Positions 11,111-21,904 of a stretch of 64,000 nucleotides of DNA are shown one piece after another (positions within the stretch are counted from its first letter, which is position 1; every line of letters starts with the position of its first letter). The stretch is from Lepus europaeus (lineage: Eukaryota > Chordata > Mammalia > Lagomorpha > Leporidae). The stretch spans positions 61,565,201-61,629,200 of the forward strand of contig NC_084827.1 in assembly GCF_033115175.1 (NCBI RefSeq), written 5' to 3'. Below the pieces are notes generated by a model. That model was not told the origin of the DNA and made no database searches. It was given only the letters and a program-made list of their open reading frames with translations. The position numbers and the translations under genes were made by a program.

Positions 11111-11701
11111 GAAAAGCCCCAGGCCCTGAGAGTCGAGTGTCAGAAAATCTGAGAAATTACTGTAGGTCGGCCACTCAAGCCAGCCCCGTAAAGGGAGAGA
11201 TCCAAGTTTTGTGAGTATTTTGTGTTTTATCCTGGGTGACAGACGTGGGACCCTCACGCAGCCCGGGAGGGGGCGGAGACCCCCGCACTCCCCACTCCTC
11301 CTTCGCTCCCGGTACCCAGCAGAATCACATGCAAGTTAATTGGGCCTGTTCTTTCTGGCCTAGAAGGCATCTTCGGAACCCCTGTCTTCTTTTCCTTAAA
11401 GATCTGCTTAGGCTTTCCCGCACCGTTCCCCCCATCCACGCACGTGGGAGCCGTGCCCGCCAGGCCAGGAGCTTTGGCAATTCGGGATGAGAAGGAAGCA
11501 AATGTCCGGGTGATGCTCTTTATGACAAACCCCTTAGCAGAGGAGTGGGGCGCGCTGGAACAGGAGTGTGTGCTTCAGAAATGCAGAGTTGCCTGGAAAC
11601 AGCAGTTTCCTCCCATTTGTTACAGAACCTTTTGTCTGCCCAGGGCTGTTATGGAGATTGATAACGTCATCATTCAAAGTTATCAACTTAAAAATTAGCC
11701 T
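11111..11701. other. Unique sequence downstream of CpG island
   Basis: Intermediate GC content. No exon demonstrated. A CACGTG-type motif is at about 11441. Confidence 0.4.
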
Positions 11702-12003
11702 AGGGGCAGGCATTGTGGGGCAGGAGTTAAGCTACTGCCTACGGCGTCCCACATGGACTCTGGTTCTTGTCCTGGCTGCCCCACTTCCGATCCAGCTCCC
11801 TGCTAATGTGCCTGGGAAAGCTGCAGAAGATGGCCCAAGTCCCAGGGACCCTGCACCCACGTGGGAGACCTGACTTCCACCTGGCTCAGCCCCACCATAG
11901 CAGCCATTCGGGGAGTGAAGCAGCAGATGGAAGCTCTCGCTCTCTTTCTAGCTCTTCCTCTCTCTGTCACTCTGCCTTTCAAATACATAAATCTTTTTTA
12001 AAA
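11702..12003 (+). mobile_element. CSINE
   Basis: Head 'ggggcaggcattgtggggcag', body intact with a small deletion where 'gaagctcctggct' is usually found, tail 'tttcaaatacataaatc'. Confidence 0.9.
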
Positions 12004-12408
12004 TGTTGGAGGCCTTCTAACCCTATATGTGCATAAAATCTCAAGGTCTTAAGATTCCTTTGGATTTTAATATTATAAGACTTGTACACCACAGAAAAAA
12101 GGGCCTCAGAATCTCCAAGGATAGCATTTGCATGTTAAACTTCTACGGTGTTTGACAGAATTCCTGTTCTGGCCAGGCATTCAATATGTATTTGTTTAGT
12201 AGTAATCAAGAGATAGAGTTTTCTTTATACCTCTGCTTACACCTCTGTTCCCCTCCCTCACTGGCCTCCTGGGAACGTCATTCAACTCTGGGCTACTCAG
12301 AAACACCCCAGGTATATATTTCTAGTAGCTATTATTTTTCTGCATCCTGTTTTTAAATGAGTGGGTTTTTCTCTTCCTTAGAGATTCAATGTTTGGCATC
12401 TTTCTTTT
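12004..12408. other. Unique sequence
   Basis: No gene recognised. Confidence 0.4.
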
Positions 12409-13086
12409 TTTAAGATTTATTTTATTTATTTGAGAAATAGAGTTACAGTGAGAGGGAGAGACAGAGAGAAAGGTCTTCCTTCCGTTGGTTCACTCCCTAA
12501 ATGGCCACAATGGCCAGAACTGCGCCGATCCAAAGCCAGGAGCCAGCTGCTTCATCCCGGTCTCTCATCTGGGTGCAGGGGCCCAAGGACTTGGGCCATC
12601 TTCTGCTTTCCCAGGCCATAGCAGAGAGCTGGATCGGAGGAACAGCCGGTATTAGAACCAGTGCCCACAGCTGGCGCCGTGGCTTAACAGGCTAATCCTC
12701 CACCTTGCAGCGCCGGCACACCGGGTTCTAGTCCCGGTTGGGGCGCCGGATTCTATCCCGGTTGCCCCTCTTCCAGGCCAGCTCTCTGCTATGGCCCGGG
12801 AAGGCAGTGGAGGATGGCCCAAGCCTTGCACCCGCAAGAGAGACCAGGAGAAGCACCTGGCTCCAAGCTTCGGATCAGCGCAGTGAGCCGGCCGCACCCT
12901 CCATTGGAGGGTGAACCAATGGCAAAAAGGAAGACCTTTCTCTCTGTCTCTCTCTCTCTCACTATCCATTCTGCCTGTCAAAAAAAAAAAAAAAAAAAAA
13001 AACAAAAAACAAAAAAACACAGTGCCCACATGGGATGCCAGCACTGCAGGCAGAGGATTAACCTACTGCACCACAGCGCCCACCCT
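12409..13086 (-). mobile_element. CSINE split by a younger CSINE
   Basis: Minus-strand element in two pieces: 12409-12669 (tail and body) and 13031-13086 (head, 'gcaccacagcgcccacc'). The break holds a plus-strand young CSINE. The outer target site is probably 'tttg[g/a]catc' at about 12391 and 13087. Confidence 0.9.
12670..13019 (+). mobile_element. Young CSINE nested in an older one
   Basis: Young subfamily ('gccgtggcttaacaggctaa', 'ctgcctgtca' before a long A-rich tail). The 11-bp duplication cagtgcccaca at 12659-12669 and 13020-13030 lies inside the host SINE, proving the order of insertion. The pair forms an inverted repeat. Confidence 0.95.
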
Positions 13087-13112
13087 TTGACATCCTCAAG
13101 TTAGTATATATG

Positions 13113-13150
13113 GGGGCTAGTGCTGTGGCATAGTGAGTAAAGTGGGTAAA
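13113..13150 (+). mobile_element. Head-only CSINE fragment
   Basis: Only the first about 38 bp of a CSINE ('gggggctagtgctgtggcat') is present; body and tail are absent. This is the opposite of normal 5' truncation and suggests a later deletion. Confidence 0.6.
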
Positions 13151-13764
13151 ATAAAATCCCATACCAAATCTTAATCACAGGAGTATAATCCGTTACACTC
13201 ACAGTAAGGAGGGCACTTTAGGGACATTTTAAAATCCTGTCTTTACACGTTGTGAGTGGAGAATTGAATGGGGGTGGTTAATTGTTGGGCATTCTCCAGG
13301 AAAAGGGGACCATGTGGGCACAAAGCAGGAAGTGTGAGAGAATGCACTCTACCCAAGAATGGCAAAAGTTGCTGCTGGCTGTTGGGTATTGGAGAGATGC
13401 AGGTAGGGTGTGAAGTCAGAACAGGAAGAGGGCCAGCAGGAGATCAGGAAAGAAAGGTGTTGGAGCCAGCCAGAGATCTGGGTAGGGCAATAAAGATGCA
13501 AACCAGAACCCTGACCATGGCAATGACATGAGGATTGTTGGTTGGGATACATTCAATGGTGGTGAATAAGACACCTGGCCTAAAGCAGCTTAGGCAGTGA
13601 GGTTTGTCTTCTCACATAGCAACTAGAATCCAGTAGGTGGGCCCAAGGCTGGTTAGGGCTGGGCATTAGTGTCCCTGAAGTCAAGAGATGGTCACTCAGT
13701 TTGGAAGATCATGGCATCCCACAGCAGAAAGACAGGAGAGCCTTGCCCCTTTTTATCCTCCACC
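13151..13764. other. Unique sequence
   Basis: No gene recognised. Short open frames here lack splice context. Confidence 0.4.
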
Positions 13765-13866
13765 TTTTAAAATACACTTTATAAATTTTAGAATAGTTTA
13801 TAGTTATAGAAAAATTGGTAAGATGATGCAGAGAGTTCCCATGTGCCCCTATACCAGTTTCCCTAA

Positions 13867-14150
13867 TTTTTTTTAAAATATTTTATTTGTTTGAGAGGTA
13901 GAGTTACAGACAGAAAGATCCTCCATCCTCTGGTTCACTCTCCAAATGGCCCAACGGCCCATGAGGAACCAGGAGCTTCTTCCAGGTCTCCCACATGGGT
14001 ACAGGGGCCCAAGCACTTGGGACGTCTTCCACTGCTTTCCCAGGCCATAAGCAGAGAGCTTGATTGGAAGAGGAGCAGTCGGGTCTTGAACCAGTGCCTA
14101 TATGGGATGCCAGCACCGCAGACAGAGGCTTAGCACTGTCTTCCAGCTTC
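13867..14150 (-). mobile_element. CSINE inserted in old L1
   Basis: Tail-side 'atattttatttgtttgagag' on the left, body with 'gggtacaggggcccaagcac'. The head is shortened. Confidence 0.88.
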
Positions 14151-14352
14151 CCTGTTATTAAGATATCACATTACTATGGTACACTTGAAGCAGTGAGTGA
14201 ATGATACGTCACCGCTAATCCAAAGTCCACATTTCTTTCAGATTTCCTTGGGTTTTACCTAATGTCCTTTTTCATTCCAAGATCCCATCCAGGATCCCAC
14301 ACACTGCATTCAGTCTTCATGTCTCCTTAGGTTCCTCTTCGTTTACGACTTC

Positions 14353-14357
14353 TCTTT

Positions 14358-14388
<31 letters not shown>

Positions 14389-14704
14389 TTTTTGACAGGC
14401 AGAGTGGACAGTGAGAGAGACAGAGAGAAAGGTCTTCCTTTACCGTTGGTTCACCCTCCAATGGCCACCGCGGCCAGCGCACCATGGTGATCCGAAGCCA
14501 GGAGCCAGGTGCTTATCCTGGTCTCCCATGGGGTGCAGGGCCCAAAGGACTTGGGCCATCCTCCACTGCATTCCCGGGCCACAGCAGAGAGCTGAACAGG
14601 AAGCGGGGCAACCGGGACAGAATCCGGCGCCCCGACCAGGACTAGATCCCTGTGTGCCGGCGCCGCAAGGCGGAGGATTAGCCTGTTGAGCCACGGCGCC
14701 AGTT
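14353..14704 (-). mobile_element. Young CSINE with (TTTA)n tail, in old L1
   Basis: Begins with about nine TTTA units (14357-14392), then 'gacaggcagagtggacagtg', and ends 'gagccacggcgcc'. It interrupts the old L1 between 'cgtttacgac' and 'catgctgatcagg'. Confidence 0.93.
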
Positions 14705-14744
14705 GGGACATGCTGATCAGGTATTTTATAGACTATTCCTGAAT

Positions 14745-15036
14745 GGGGCCAGCATTGTGGTGCAGCAACAGCAGGTTAAGCTGTTGCTTGAGGCATTGGC
14801 ATTGCTTCGGATCCAAGTCCCTACTAATGCACCTGGGAAAACAGCAGAAGGTGGCCCAAGTGCTTGGGTCCTTGCTACCCATGTGGTAGACCTGGATAGA
14901 GTTCCAGGCTCCTGGCTTCAGCTTAGCTCAGCCCTGGCAGTCACAGCCATTTGAAAGTGAACCAGTGGATGGAAGAGTCTGTTTCTCTCTCTCTCTCTCT
15001 CTCTCTCTCCCTCTCCTTCAAATAAATAAAAAAGAA
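14745..15036 (+). mobile_element. CSINE inserted in old L1
   Basis: Head 'ggggccagcattgtggtgc', (TC)n at 14982-15010, tail 'ttcaaataaataaaaaag'. An imperfect duplication around 'tattcctgaat' / 'tatccctcaat' flanks it. Confidence 0.88.
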
Positions 15037-15140
15037 AAGAGTATCCCTCAATTGTGATTTGCCTCATGTTTTTGTTGTGATTAGAATTTGGGAGAAGACT
15101 ACGGAAGGCAGTGTTGTTTTCATCATCTGGCAAGGGTTCT

Positions 15141-15240
15141 TTGTTAGACCATTTGTGCTGCTATGCCAGAATACCACACACTGAATAAATTATAATGGAC
15201 AGAAATTTATTTCTTATGTTTCTGGAGATTGTGAACTTCC
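15141..15240 (+). mobile_element. Ancient interspersed repeat fragment
   Basis: 'tgttagaccatttgtgctgc' followed by 'agaataccacacactgaata' and 'agaaatttatttcttatg' resembles a widely dispersed mammalian repeat. Class not assigned. Confidence 0.4.
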
Positions 15241-15242
15241 TT

Positions 15243-15525
15243 TTTTTCCCCTATTACTTGAAAGATGGGGAGACAGTGCTGTAATTCACTGGTTCACTCC
15301 CCAAATGCCAGCAACAGCATGGAGTTGTAAATTTCACCCAGATTTCCACTGTCGGGGACAGGGACCTCAATTACTTGAGCCAGCATCTGCTGCCTCCCAG
15401 GGTGTGCATTAGCAGGAAGCTGGATCGTAGTGGAAGAGCTGGGACTCCAACCAGGCACTCTGATATAGGATGTGGGAATCCCAAGTGGTGATTTAACCTC
15501 TCTACCAATCACCTGCTTCTCAGAA
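15243..15525 (-). mobile_element. Diverged CSINE
   Basis: Old variant: 'cactggttcactccccaaat', 'tgcattagcaggaagctgga', head-side 'ttaacctctctaccaatcac'. Confidence 0.75.
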
Positions 15526-15854
15526 GTTCTCTGAGTGTGGAAAGAGGCAATGTGACAAGATTTGCAACAGAATATTGTCTTGAATTCTCAATGAACTTGT
15601 TCATCTCATTCTTTCTTACATAAGCTGCCAACACATAAACTGCTTTCTTTAAAATCTTCATGTTATATAGTTGCCAATATTATAAATATGTATAGCACAT
15701 TTATAATAGAAAATAAGGAAAACCACAAGAACAAAAGAAAAAACTCTCATTCCTTCTGTAGTTCTAGTTGTGTCCAGTGTTCTCTGTGCTTAGTTCTTTA
15801 TTGTGTTAGTATTTTCTATTTTAGGTATAAATGGGTACTTGAAAATGGTTGGGG
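15526..15854. other. AT-rich unique sequence
   Basis: No gene recognised; probably old, unassignable repeat material. Confidence 0.35.
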
Positions 15855-16141
15855 AGGAGGGCTGTTTGGCACAGCATTTACGATGCCACCTCCCATCTGG
15901 GAGTGTCTGGGTTTAAGTCCCAGCTCCACTCCCATTTCCTGCCAATGGGCACCCTGGGTGGCAGCAAGGATGGCTCAAGTGGTTGGGTTCCTGCCATCCA
16001 CATGGGAGACCCAGTTTGAGTTCCAAGTTTTCTTGTCTAGGCCTGGTCTAGCCCCCAGTTGCTGGGAGCTTTTGGGGACTGAACCAGTAGATGAAAAGAC
16101 ATTTCTTCTGGCTCTCTGCTTTTCCAATCAAAATCAATAAG
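15855..16141 (+). mobile_element. Diverged CSINE
   Basis: Old variant with the head 'gggctgtttggcacagcatt', 'gggagacccagtttgagttc' in the body, and a poor tail ('caatcaaaatcaataag'). Confidence 0.75.
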
Positions 16142-16146
16142 TTCAT

Positions 16147-16262
16147 AGGAAATGGAATTAAAAGTTTGTTTGTTGCCAAAACTTTTGAAATCCATGCGTA
16201 GTTTTTTCATAATATGCATTTTCCATGAGCTTTTGAAGAACCTTCATATTTTTCGAGAGTTG
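16147..16262. mobile_element. MITE-like repeat, partial copy
   Basis: 'atggaattaaaag', 'cttttgaaatccatgcg', 'cataatatgcattttccatg' and 'cttttgaagaaccttcat' occur in the same order as in the copies near 25.5 kb and 53.4 kb. Looks like a short non-autonomous element; the family name is not known to me. Confidence 0.55.
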
Positions 16263-16293
16263 CTTGATAGTTGTGATCTATTCTATACACAAT

Positions 16294-16674
16294 TTTTTAA
16301 AAGATTTATCTATTTTATTTTAAAGAGTTACACAGAGACAGCAGAGGCAGAGAGAGAGAGAGAGAGGGAGAGGAAGAGGGAGAGAGAGAGGGAGGGAGAG
16401 GGAGAGAGAGGGAGAGAGAGAGAGATCTTCCATTCATTGTTTCACTCTCGTAACGACTGGAGCTGCGCCAATCTGAAGCCAGGAGCCAGGAGTTCTTCCT
16501 GGTCTCCCACGTGGGTGCAGGAGCCCAAGGACTTGGGACATCTTCTACTGCTTTCCCAGGCTATAGCAGAGAGCTGGATCAGAAGTGGAGCAGCTGGGTC
16601 TCAAACCAGCACCCATATGAGATGTCAGCACTTCAGGCCAGGGCGTTAACCCACTGTGCCACAGCACTGGCCCT
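16294..16674 (-). mobile_element. CSINE with expanded GA tract
   Basis: Complete copy. The CT-rich segment near the tail is expanded to about 90 bp of (GA)n-rich DNA at 16340-16430. Ends 'ccacagcactggccc'. Confidence 0.92.
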
Positions 16675-16685
16675 ACATGCAACTT

Positions 16686-17014
16686 TTAAAAAAGATTTAT
16701 CTTTCATCTATTTGAAAGGCAGAGTTACAGAGACAGAGGAGAGACAGAAAGAGGAAGGTCTTCCAACTATTGGTTCACTCTCCAGATGGCCACAACAATG
16801 GGGGTCAGGCAGAATCTAGGAGCCAGGAGCTTCTTCCAAGTCTCCCACATGTGTGCAGGGGCCCAAGCAATTGGGCCATCTTCTGCTGCTTTCCTAGGCA
16901 CATCAGCAGGGAGTTGGATCTCAAGTGGAGCAGCCAGGAATCAAACCAGTGCCCACATGGGATGTCGGTGCTGCAGATGTTTGTTTAACCTGCTGTGCCA
17001 TAGTGCTGGCTCCA
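16686..17014 (-). mobile_element. CSINE
   Basis: Complete minus-strand copy abutting the previous one ('aaaagatttatctttcatct' to 'gccatagtgctggctcc'). Confidence 0.9.
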
Positions 17015-17546
17015 GCACATGTAATTTTAAATCCTTCTTTTTTCATTTAACACAGAATGAGTAGTTTCATTTATTTTCCCTTATATTTACAAACATGGTT
17101 CTGATTAGCTGGATTGTGTATTGAAAATTTTTAACTTTATTCTAAATATTTTACATGAAAGATGTTCATCTAATGGATAATCTTTTAGCTACTGATGAAT
17201 GGAACAGCAGCAGACTGCATTGTGTTTGAGGCAGAATGAGAAGAGACCGCATGAATACAATGCCAACGTGAACCCGGGAAGGGAAACTCACGCTTGCCTC
17301 AGAATGTCTGTCTTTCACAGATCATGCACCCTGGTCAACCTACCATTGCTCATTTTCATGATACAAGGTCAGAAAATTTTATGTCTAGCATTGGAGGAGA
17401 ACTTCTATTTATGAAAAGACCTAAAGCTCCTACAATCATTTGAGTTTCTCAGGTTGGTGCATACTAAGCCTGTACAGTAAAAAAAAAAAAAAAAAAGGTT
17501 TTTACAACAGCCCATTGTTAACAATGATAAGAGATAAGAGATTTTT
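17015..17546. other. Unique sequence with an A18 run
   Basis: No gene recognised. Poly(A) at about 17479-17496 may be an old retroposon tail, but no body was recognised upstream. Confidence 0.4.
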
Positions 17547-17880
17547 GGGCCAGCACTGTGGCATAGCAGGTAAAGCCGCCGCCTAAGTGCCAGCATCCCA
17601 TATGGGCACCCGTTTGAGTCCCAGCTGCTCCACTTCCAATCCACCTCTCTGCTATGGCCTGGGAAAGCAGTAGAAGACGACCCAAGTCCTTTGGCCCCTG
17701 CACTCACATGGGAGACCTAGAAAAAGCTCCTGGCTCCTGGTTTCAGATTGGCGCAGCTCCAGCCGTTGCGGTCAATTGGGGAGTGAACCAGCAGACAGAA
17801 GACCTCTCTCTCTTTCTCTCTCTGCCTCTCCTCTCTCTCTGTAACTCTGACTTTCATATAAATAATAAAATAAATCATAA
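17547..17880 (+). mobile_element. CSINE
   Basis: Near-consensus head 'gggccagcactgtggcatag', intact body, tail with an 'aataataaaataaatc' variation. Confidence 0.93.
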
Positions 17881-17895
17881 AAATGATATTTTAAT

Positions 17896-18229
17896 TTTTA
17901 AATATTTATTTAGTTATTTTTAATTTACTTAAAAGACAGAGCACACAAGAGAGATATTCCATCTAATGGCTCACTCACTCCCCAAATCCCTGCAACAGCA
18001 AGGGCTGAGCCAAGTTGAAGCCAGGAACCAGAAATTCCATCTGGGTCTCCCATGAGAATGGCAGGGGCCTGAGCACTTGCCCTATCGCAGGCTGCTTCCC
18101 AGGATGCATTAGCAGGAAGCTGGATCAGAAGCAAAGTAGCCAGGACTCCAACAGCCTCTCCCCTACTCTGATATGGGACACAGATGTCCCAAGCAGGGAC
18201 TTAAGCGTCTACACCCCAACACCCATCTC
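17896..18229 (-). mobile_element. Diverged CSINE
   Basis: Old variant: 'cactccccaaatccctgcaa', 'gcattagcaggaagctggat', head side 'ctacaccccaacaccc'. Confidence 0.78.
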
Positions 18230-18479
18230 AGTAAGGGATTTTTGGATCTTGGCTGTTTGGCTGGGGTCCCCTGGTGGTCGCCACTGCAGCATCCCCCATG
18301 GGCCTAATGGTCCACTCCCCACTTCCCACTCCGCGCCTTCACAGCAAAGTGAGGGGTCTCTGTTCCTTCCCTTTCTCTGTTTACGTTGTGGTCATTTCTT
18401 CCTGTTCCCCTTTTTCCTTCTTTCTCTGCCTCTTTCATATACCTCTCCCCACCCTATTTAATGCACCGTATTTTATTAG
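18230..18479. other. Unique, moderately GC-rich sequence
   Basis: No exon demonstrated. Confidence 0.4.
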
Positions 18480-18582
18480 TTACTTTTCACACATATCCTG
18501 AGAAGTAGCTCAGCAGAATTATTCTTCTGAGTTTACATCTGAGGATAAAGAGGCAGAGAAGGGCTAGATGGCCCAGCGTTGG
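18480..18582 (-). mobile_element. MIR SINE
   Basis: Inverted MIR: 'acatatcctgagaagtagct', 'agaattattcttctgag', 'tctgaggataaagaggcaga'. Confidence 0.68.
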
Positions 18583-19429
18583 GGGAGGGACACCTAGGGG
18601 AGCAGCCAGCAGGCACCTCAAAGCCCATTTGGCAGGCCCTCCCTCCCTTCCTGGGCCCCAGGTCCCTCCCTGATTGCCCAAAGCCCCGTAGCACCACTCC
18701 CTGTGCCACCAACGCCAGCAGCCCCTCCGAGCAGCTGGGGCTCTCTCTCCAAGACCAGCCTTGCCTCCCTTGAAACCATTGGCTTCCTTCACACCAAGCC
18801 CTCTCAGCCCCTCTCAGCCTTGCTCTGCAGGACCTCAGCCCTCTTGGCCACCATCGAGGGGCTCACATCAGCAGAAACCAGAAAAGCACAAGTCGCATTC
18901 ATCCTAGGGCCCGTGGAACCCCTCAAGCCAGCTTCATGAAGCTTGTCTTGCAGCTAGTGCCCACAAGTCAAGTCACGGGATTGGCATTGGTTCTGCAGCA
19001 TGGGCCAGTCTGCCTGAAACCTAGCAGGAGGTGGAGCTCGTGTCTCGAGAGGCAGTAGTGCCACCACCCCCCTCCACCCCTGACGTCTTCAGATGACCAG
19101 GGCAATTCAGATAAATCTGAGGGCAGAGCTCCCTGCAGCCTCCCCCAGCGTCTGCCTGGCCACTTCCCTGGCATCTCTTGCTTCAGGCTAGACTGTGGAG
19201 AATGCTGGAGCCTGCAGAGACTTCTCTGTGACCTTGCCCTGGGTCGCTGAGCCTCTGAAGACAGAAAGGCCTCTTGCTCCCAGGACTCTGATGGAGGCCC
19301 GAGGGGTCAGGCAGGTGAACGGTGAGAGACGGGTAACACTTGTAACCACCTGCTACACACAGGAGGTTCCGTGCTCTCTACATCCTCGTAGACCCCAGAG
19401 TCAGAAGGCTTTAAAAATGGAGGCAGATG
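18583..19429. other. GC-moderate unique sequence
   Basis: Coding-like base composition, but no open frame with splice sites that I recognise. Nothing assignable. Confidence 0.4.
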
Positions 19430-19772
19430 GGGCCACCGCCATGGCACAGTAGGTTAACCCTTTGCCTGCGGTGCCGGCATCCCAGATGGACGCCAGTTCG
19501 AGTCCCAGCTGCTCCTCTTCCAATCCAGCTTTCTGCTGTGGCCTAGGAAAGCAGTATAAGATGGCCCAAGTGCTTGGGCCCCTTCACCTGCATGGGAGAC
19601 CGGGAAGAAGTACCTGGCTCCTGGCTCCTGGCTCCTGGCTTCGAATCAGTGCAGCTCCGGCCATTGAGGCTATTTGGGGAGTGAACCAACAGAAGGAAGA
19701 CCTTTCTCTCTGTCCCTCCCTCTCAGTCTGTAACTCTACCTCTCCAATAAATAAATAAAATCTTTTTAAAAA
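19430..19772 (+). mobile_element. CSINE with internal CTCCTGG expansion
   Basis: Near-complete copy. The segment normally reading 'ctcctggctcctggcttc' has extra 7-bp units at about 19616-19640. The target 'aaaaatggagg' is present at both ends. Confidence 0.92.
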
Positions 19773-19783
19773 AATGGAGGGAG

Positions 19784-20102
19784 AGCGGGTGTTTAGCACA
19801 TTGGCCATTTGGGATGCCCACATCCCATATCGGAGTGTCTGAATTCAAGTACCAGCTTTGCTCCCAATTCCAGCTTTTGTTGCTAACGCACAACTGGGCA
19901 AGCAGTGGTAATGGCTCAAGTACTGGGGTCCCTGCCACCTACATGGGAGACCCGGACCTAGTTCCAGGCTCATGGCTTCAGCCTAGCCCAGACTCGGCTA
20001 TTGCAGGCATTATGGGAGTGATCCAGCCAATGGAAAGATTCTCTTATCTCTGTCGCTGTTGGTCTCTCTGCTTTCAAATTAAAATAAATTTTTTTTTAAA
20101 AG
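19784..20102 (+). mobile_element. Diverged CSINE
   Basis: Old variant directly after the previous copy: 'gggtgtttagcacattggcc', 'cacatcccatatcggagtg', tail 'tttcaaattaaaataaattt'. Confidence 0.78.
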
Positions 20103-20330
20103 AAAGCGAAATTTAAAGAAAAATAAGGAAAAAAAATCGGAGAGCATCAGACACAACCGGAAGGCAAAGTTCTTTTCTGGGCGGCTGACTCTGAGACTGG
20201 GACTGTGTGTTGTGAGTCAGTGCCTCTCCTCCCTGGAGTTCACAGCCATCCTCAGCTCTCCCAGGCTCAGCTTTGAGTACGGCAGTGAGTGCATGCCAGG
20301 AGAAACGTGTGCAGTTTTCCGTCACCAAGG
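20103..20330. other. Unique sequence
   Basis: No gene recognised. Confidence 0.4.
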
Positions 20331-20675
20331 TTGTCATGCATTGAACAGGGCTCAGCTCCCCAAACTCGTGCGGCTGTTTTAACTCTGAAGTCTCATGTTA
20401 CGGGTTGCTGGTGTAAGGGTGGAGACTTGATCTCATTAGAGCATCAGAGTCGGGTCTGCTGGGAGGGTCTTAGGTCATCAGGGGCTGCCCTAGGAAGCCT
20501 CTCTCTGCTTCCTGGCTGCCCATGTGAGTGTTCCTCTGTACCTGCTCTGCCACGCCCAGCCCCCACCACACTCCAGACTAATGGGGCCACCTGATCCTAA
20601 ACTGTGAACCTCCAAACTGTAAGCCCAATCAGACATTTTCCTTCCCAAACAAACTTCTCTTGGATATTTTAAAGC
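20330..20675 (+). mobile_element. LTR-like old repeat (MaLR type)
   Basis: 'gggtcttaggtcatcagggg', 'ctctctgcttcctggctgcc', 'gtgaacctccaaactgtaag' and 'cttcccaaacaaacttctc' follow the 3' half of a common mammalian MaLR-like LTR. Family not certain. Confidence 0.5.
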
Positions 20676-21003
20676 AACTGGGGCTGTGGTGTAGTAGGAT
20701 AAGCCTCTGCTTGGGGTGTCGGCATCCCATATGGGTGCCAGTTCGTGTCCTGGCTGCTTCTGTTCAGATCCAGCTCTCTGCTGTGGCCTGGGAAAGCAGC
20801 AGAAGATGGCGCAAGTGCTTGGGCTCCTGCACCCACGTGGGAGACTTAAAAGAAGCTGCTGACTCCTGGCTTCAGATCGGCTCAGCTCCAGCTGTTGCAG
20901 CCATTTGGGGAGTGAACCAGCAGATGGAAGACCTTTCTCTCTGTCTCTTCCTCTCTGTCGGTATCTCTACCTCTCAAATAAATAAAATAAACCTCTTAAA
21001 AAA
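20676..21003 (+). mobile_element. CSINE
   Basis: Complete: head 'ctggggctgtggtgtagtag', tail 'tctcaaataaataaaataaa'. It sits in or at the end of the LTR-like block. Confidence 0.92.
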
Positions 21004-21454
21004 TACTTGATGGTAACAGATGGTTTCCAATAGAATAAAATAATCTATGGGGACACACACGTGTAAACATGAATGGGGCAGAAGGGAAGCTCTCCCATGC
21101 AGAACAAAGCAAGCAGCCCATGGAAAAGTAATGATGGAATTAGGAATAATTCACAATGGATACTGATGATGAACAAGGCTGTTCCTCTCCATGTAGCAAT
21201 TACAAAGGGAAAATAGCTGTATGGCAGAGAAACCTAGCAAGCAACACATTTACAAAACCAGCAGCTTAGGCTTCCAGGATCCACCTGCTGAAGTGCCCTG
21301 GGAGCACCTGCCATGTGCATGCTGTGCTCACCAACATGGGGTGAGTGTGACTCTTCTACAAAGCTGACTACAGCTGCTCGTGTGCAGTAATGAGCAACTC
21401 CACCTTCAACTCCAAACGCACCTGTTTCCTATGGGTGACCACCTGGTGCACATG
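21004..21454. other. Unique sequence
   Basis: No gene recognised. Confidence 0.4.
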
Positions 21455-21562
21455 TCAGACGTGGCTTTGAATTTCTGCCAAGCTGTGCATTCAGGCAAGC
21501 TGCTCAACCTTTCTCACCCACAACCTTTGACCTATAAAATGGGAAGAGTAATTGTAGCCAGT
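21455..21562 (+). mobile_element. MIR SINE
   Basis: 'ggctttgaatttctgccaag', 'caggcaagctgctcaacctt', 'acctataaaatgggaagagt' in MIR order. Confidence 0.72.
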
Positions 21563-21714
21563 TAAGCACCCAAGCAATTGCACTGCTAAGGATTTGCACA
21601 GGAGAAGTGAAAACCCATGTCCACGCACAGGCTTGTACACATGTTTCTTCCTGCCCCCCAAATAATCATCAGCTACTTAGCAGAAACACAAATCGGTGTT
21701 TTGGTTTTTTTTTT
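21563..21714. other. Unique sequence
   Basis: Nothing recognised. Confidence 0.35.
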
Positions 21715-21904
21715 AAATGTTTTTAAGATTTAGTTTATTTATTTGAAAGGCAGAGTGACAGAGAGAAAGAGAGAGCAAGGTATCTTCCATGCACTGGTTC
21801 ACTCCCAAATGGACACAATGGCTGGGGTTGGGCCAGGCTGAAGCCAGGGGCCTGGAACTCCATCCGGGTCTCCCATGTGGGTGGCAGGGTTCCAAGTACT
21901 TGGG
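21715..21904 (-). mobile_element. CSINE lacking its head half
   Basis: Tail and body are present up to 'gtactt'; the element stops there, flush with old L1 sequence. This is the 5'-truncated form. Confidence 0.87.

Larger units (their letters stand above)
13765..15140. mobile_element. Old L1 remnant broken by three CSINEs
   Basis: Visible pieces: 13765-13866 ('agagttcccatgtgcccc'), 14151-14352 ('gatttccttgggttttacc', 'ccatccaggatccc', 'catgtctccttaggttcc'), 14705-14744 ('gatcaggtattttatagac') and 15037-15140 ('tatccctcaattgtgatttg', 'gtgattagaatttggg'). They follow one well-known old mammalian L1-type sequence in order once the SINEs are removed. Orientation relative to L1 was not determined. 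Confidence 0.65.
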
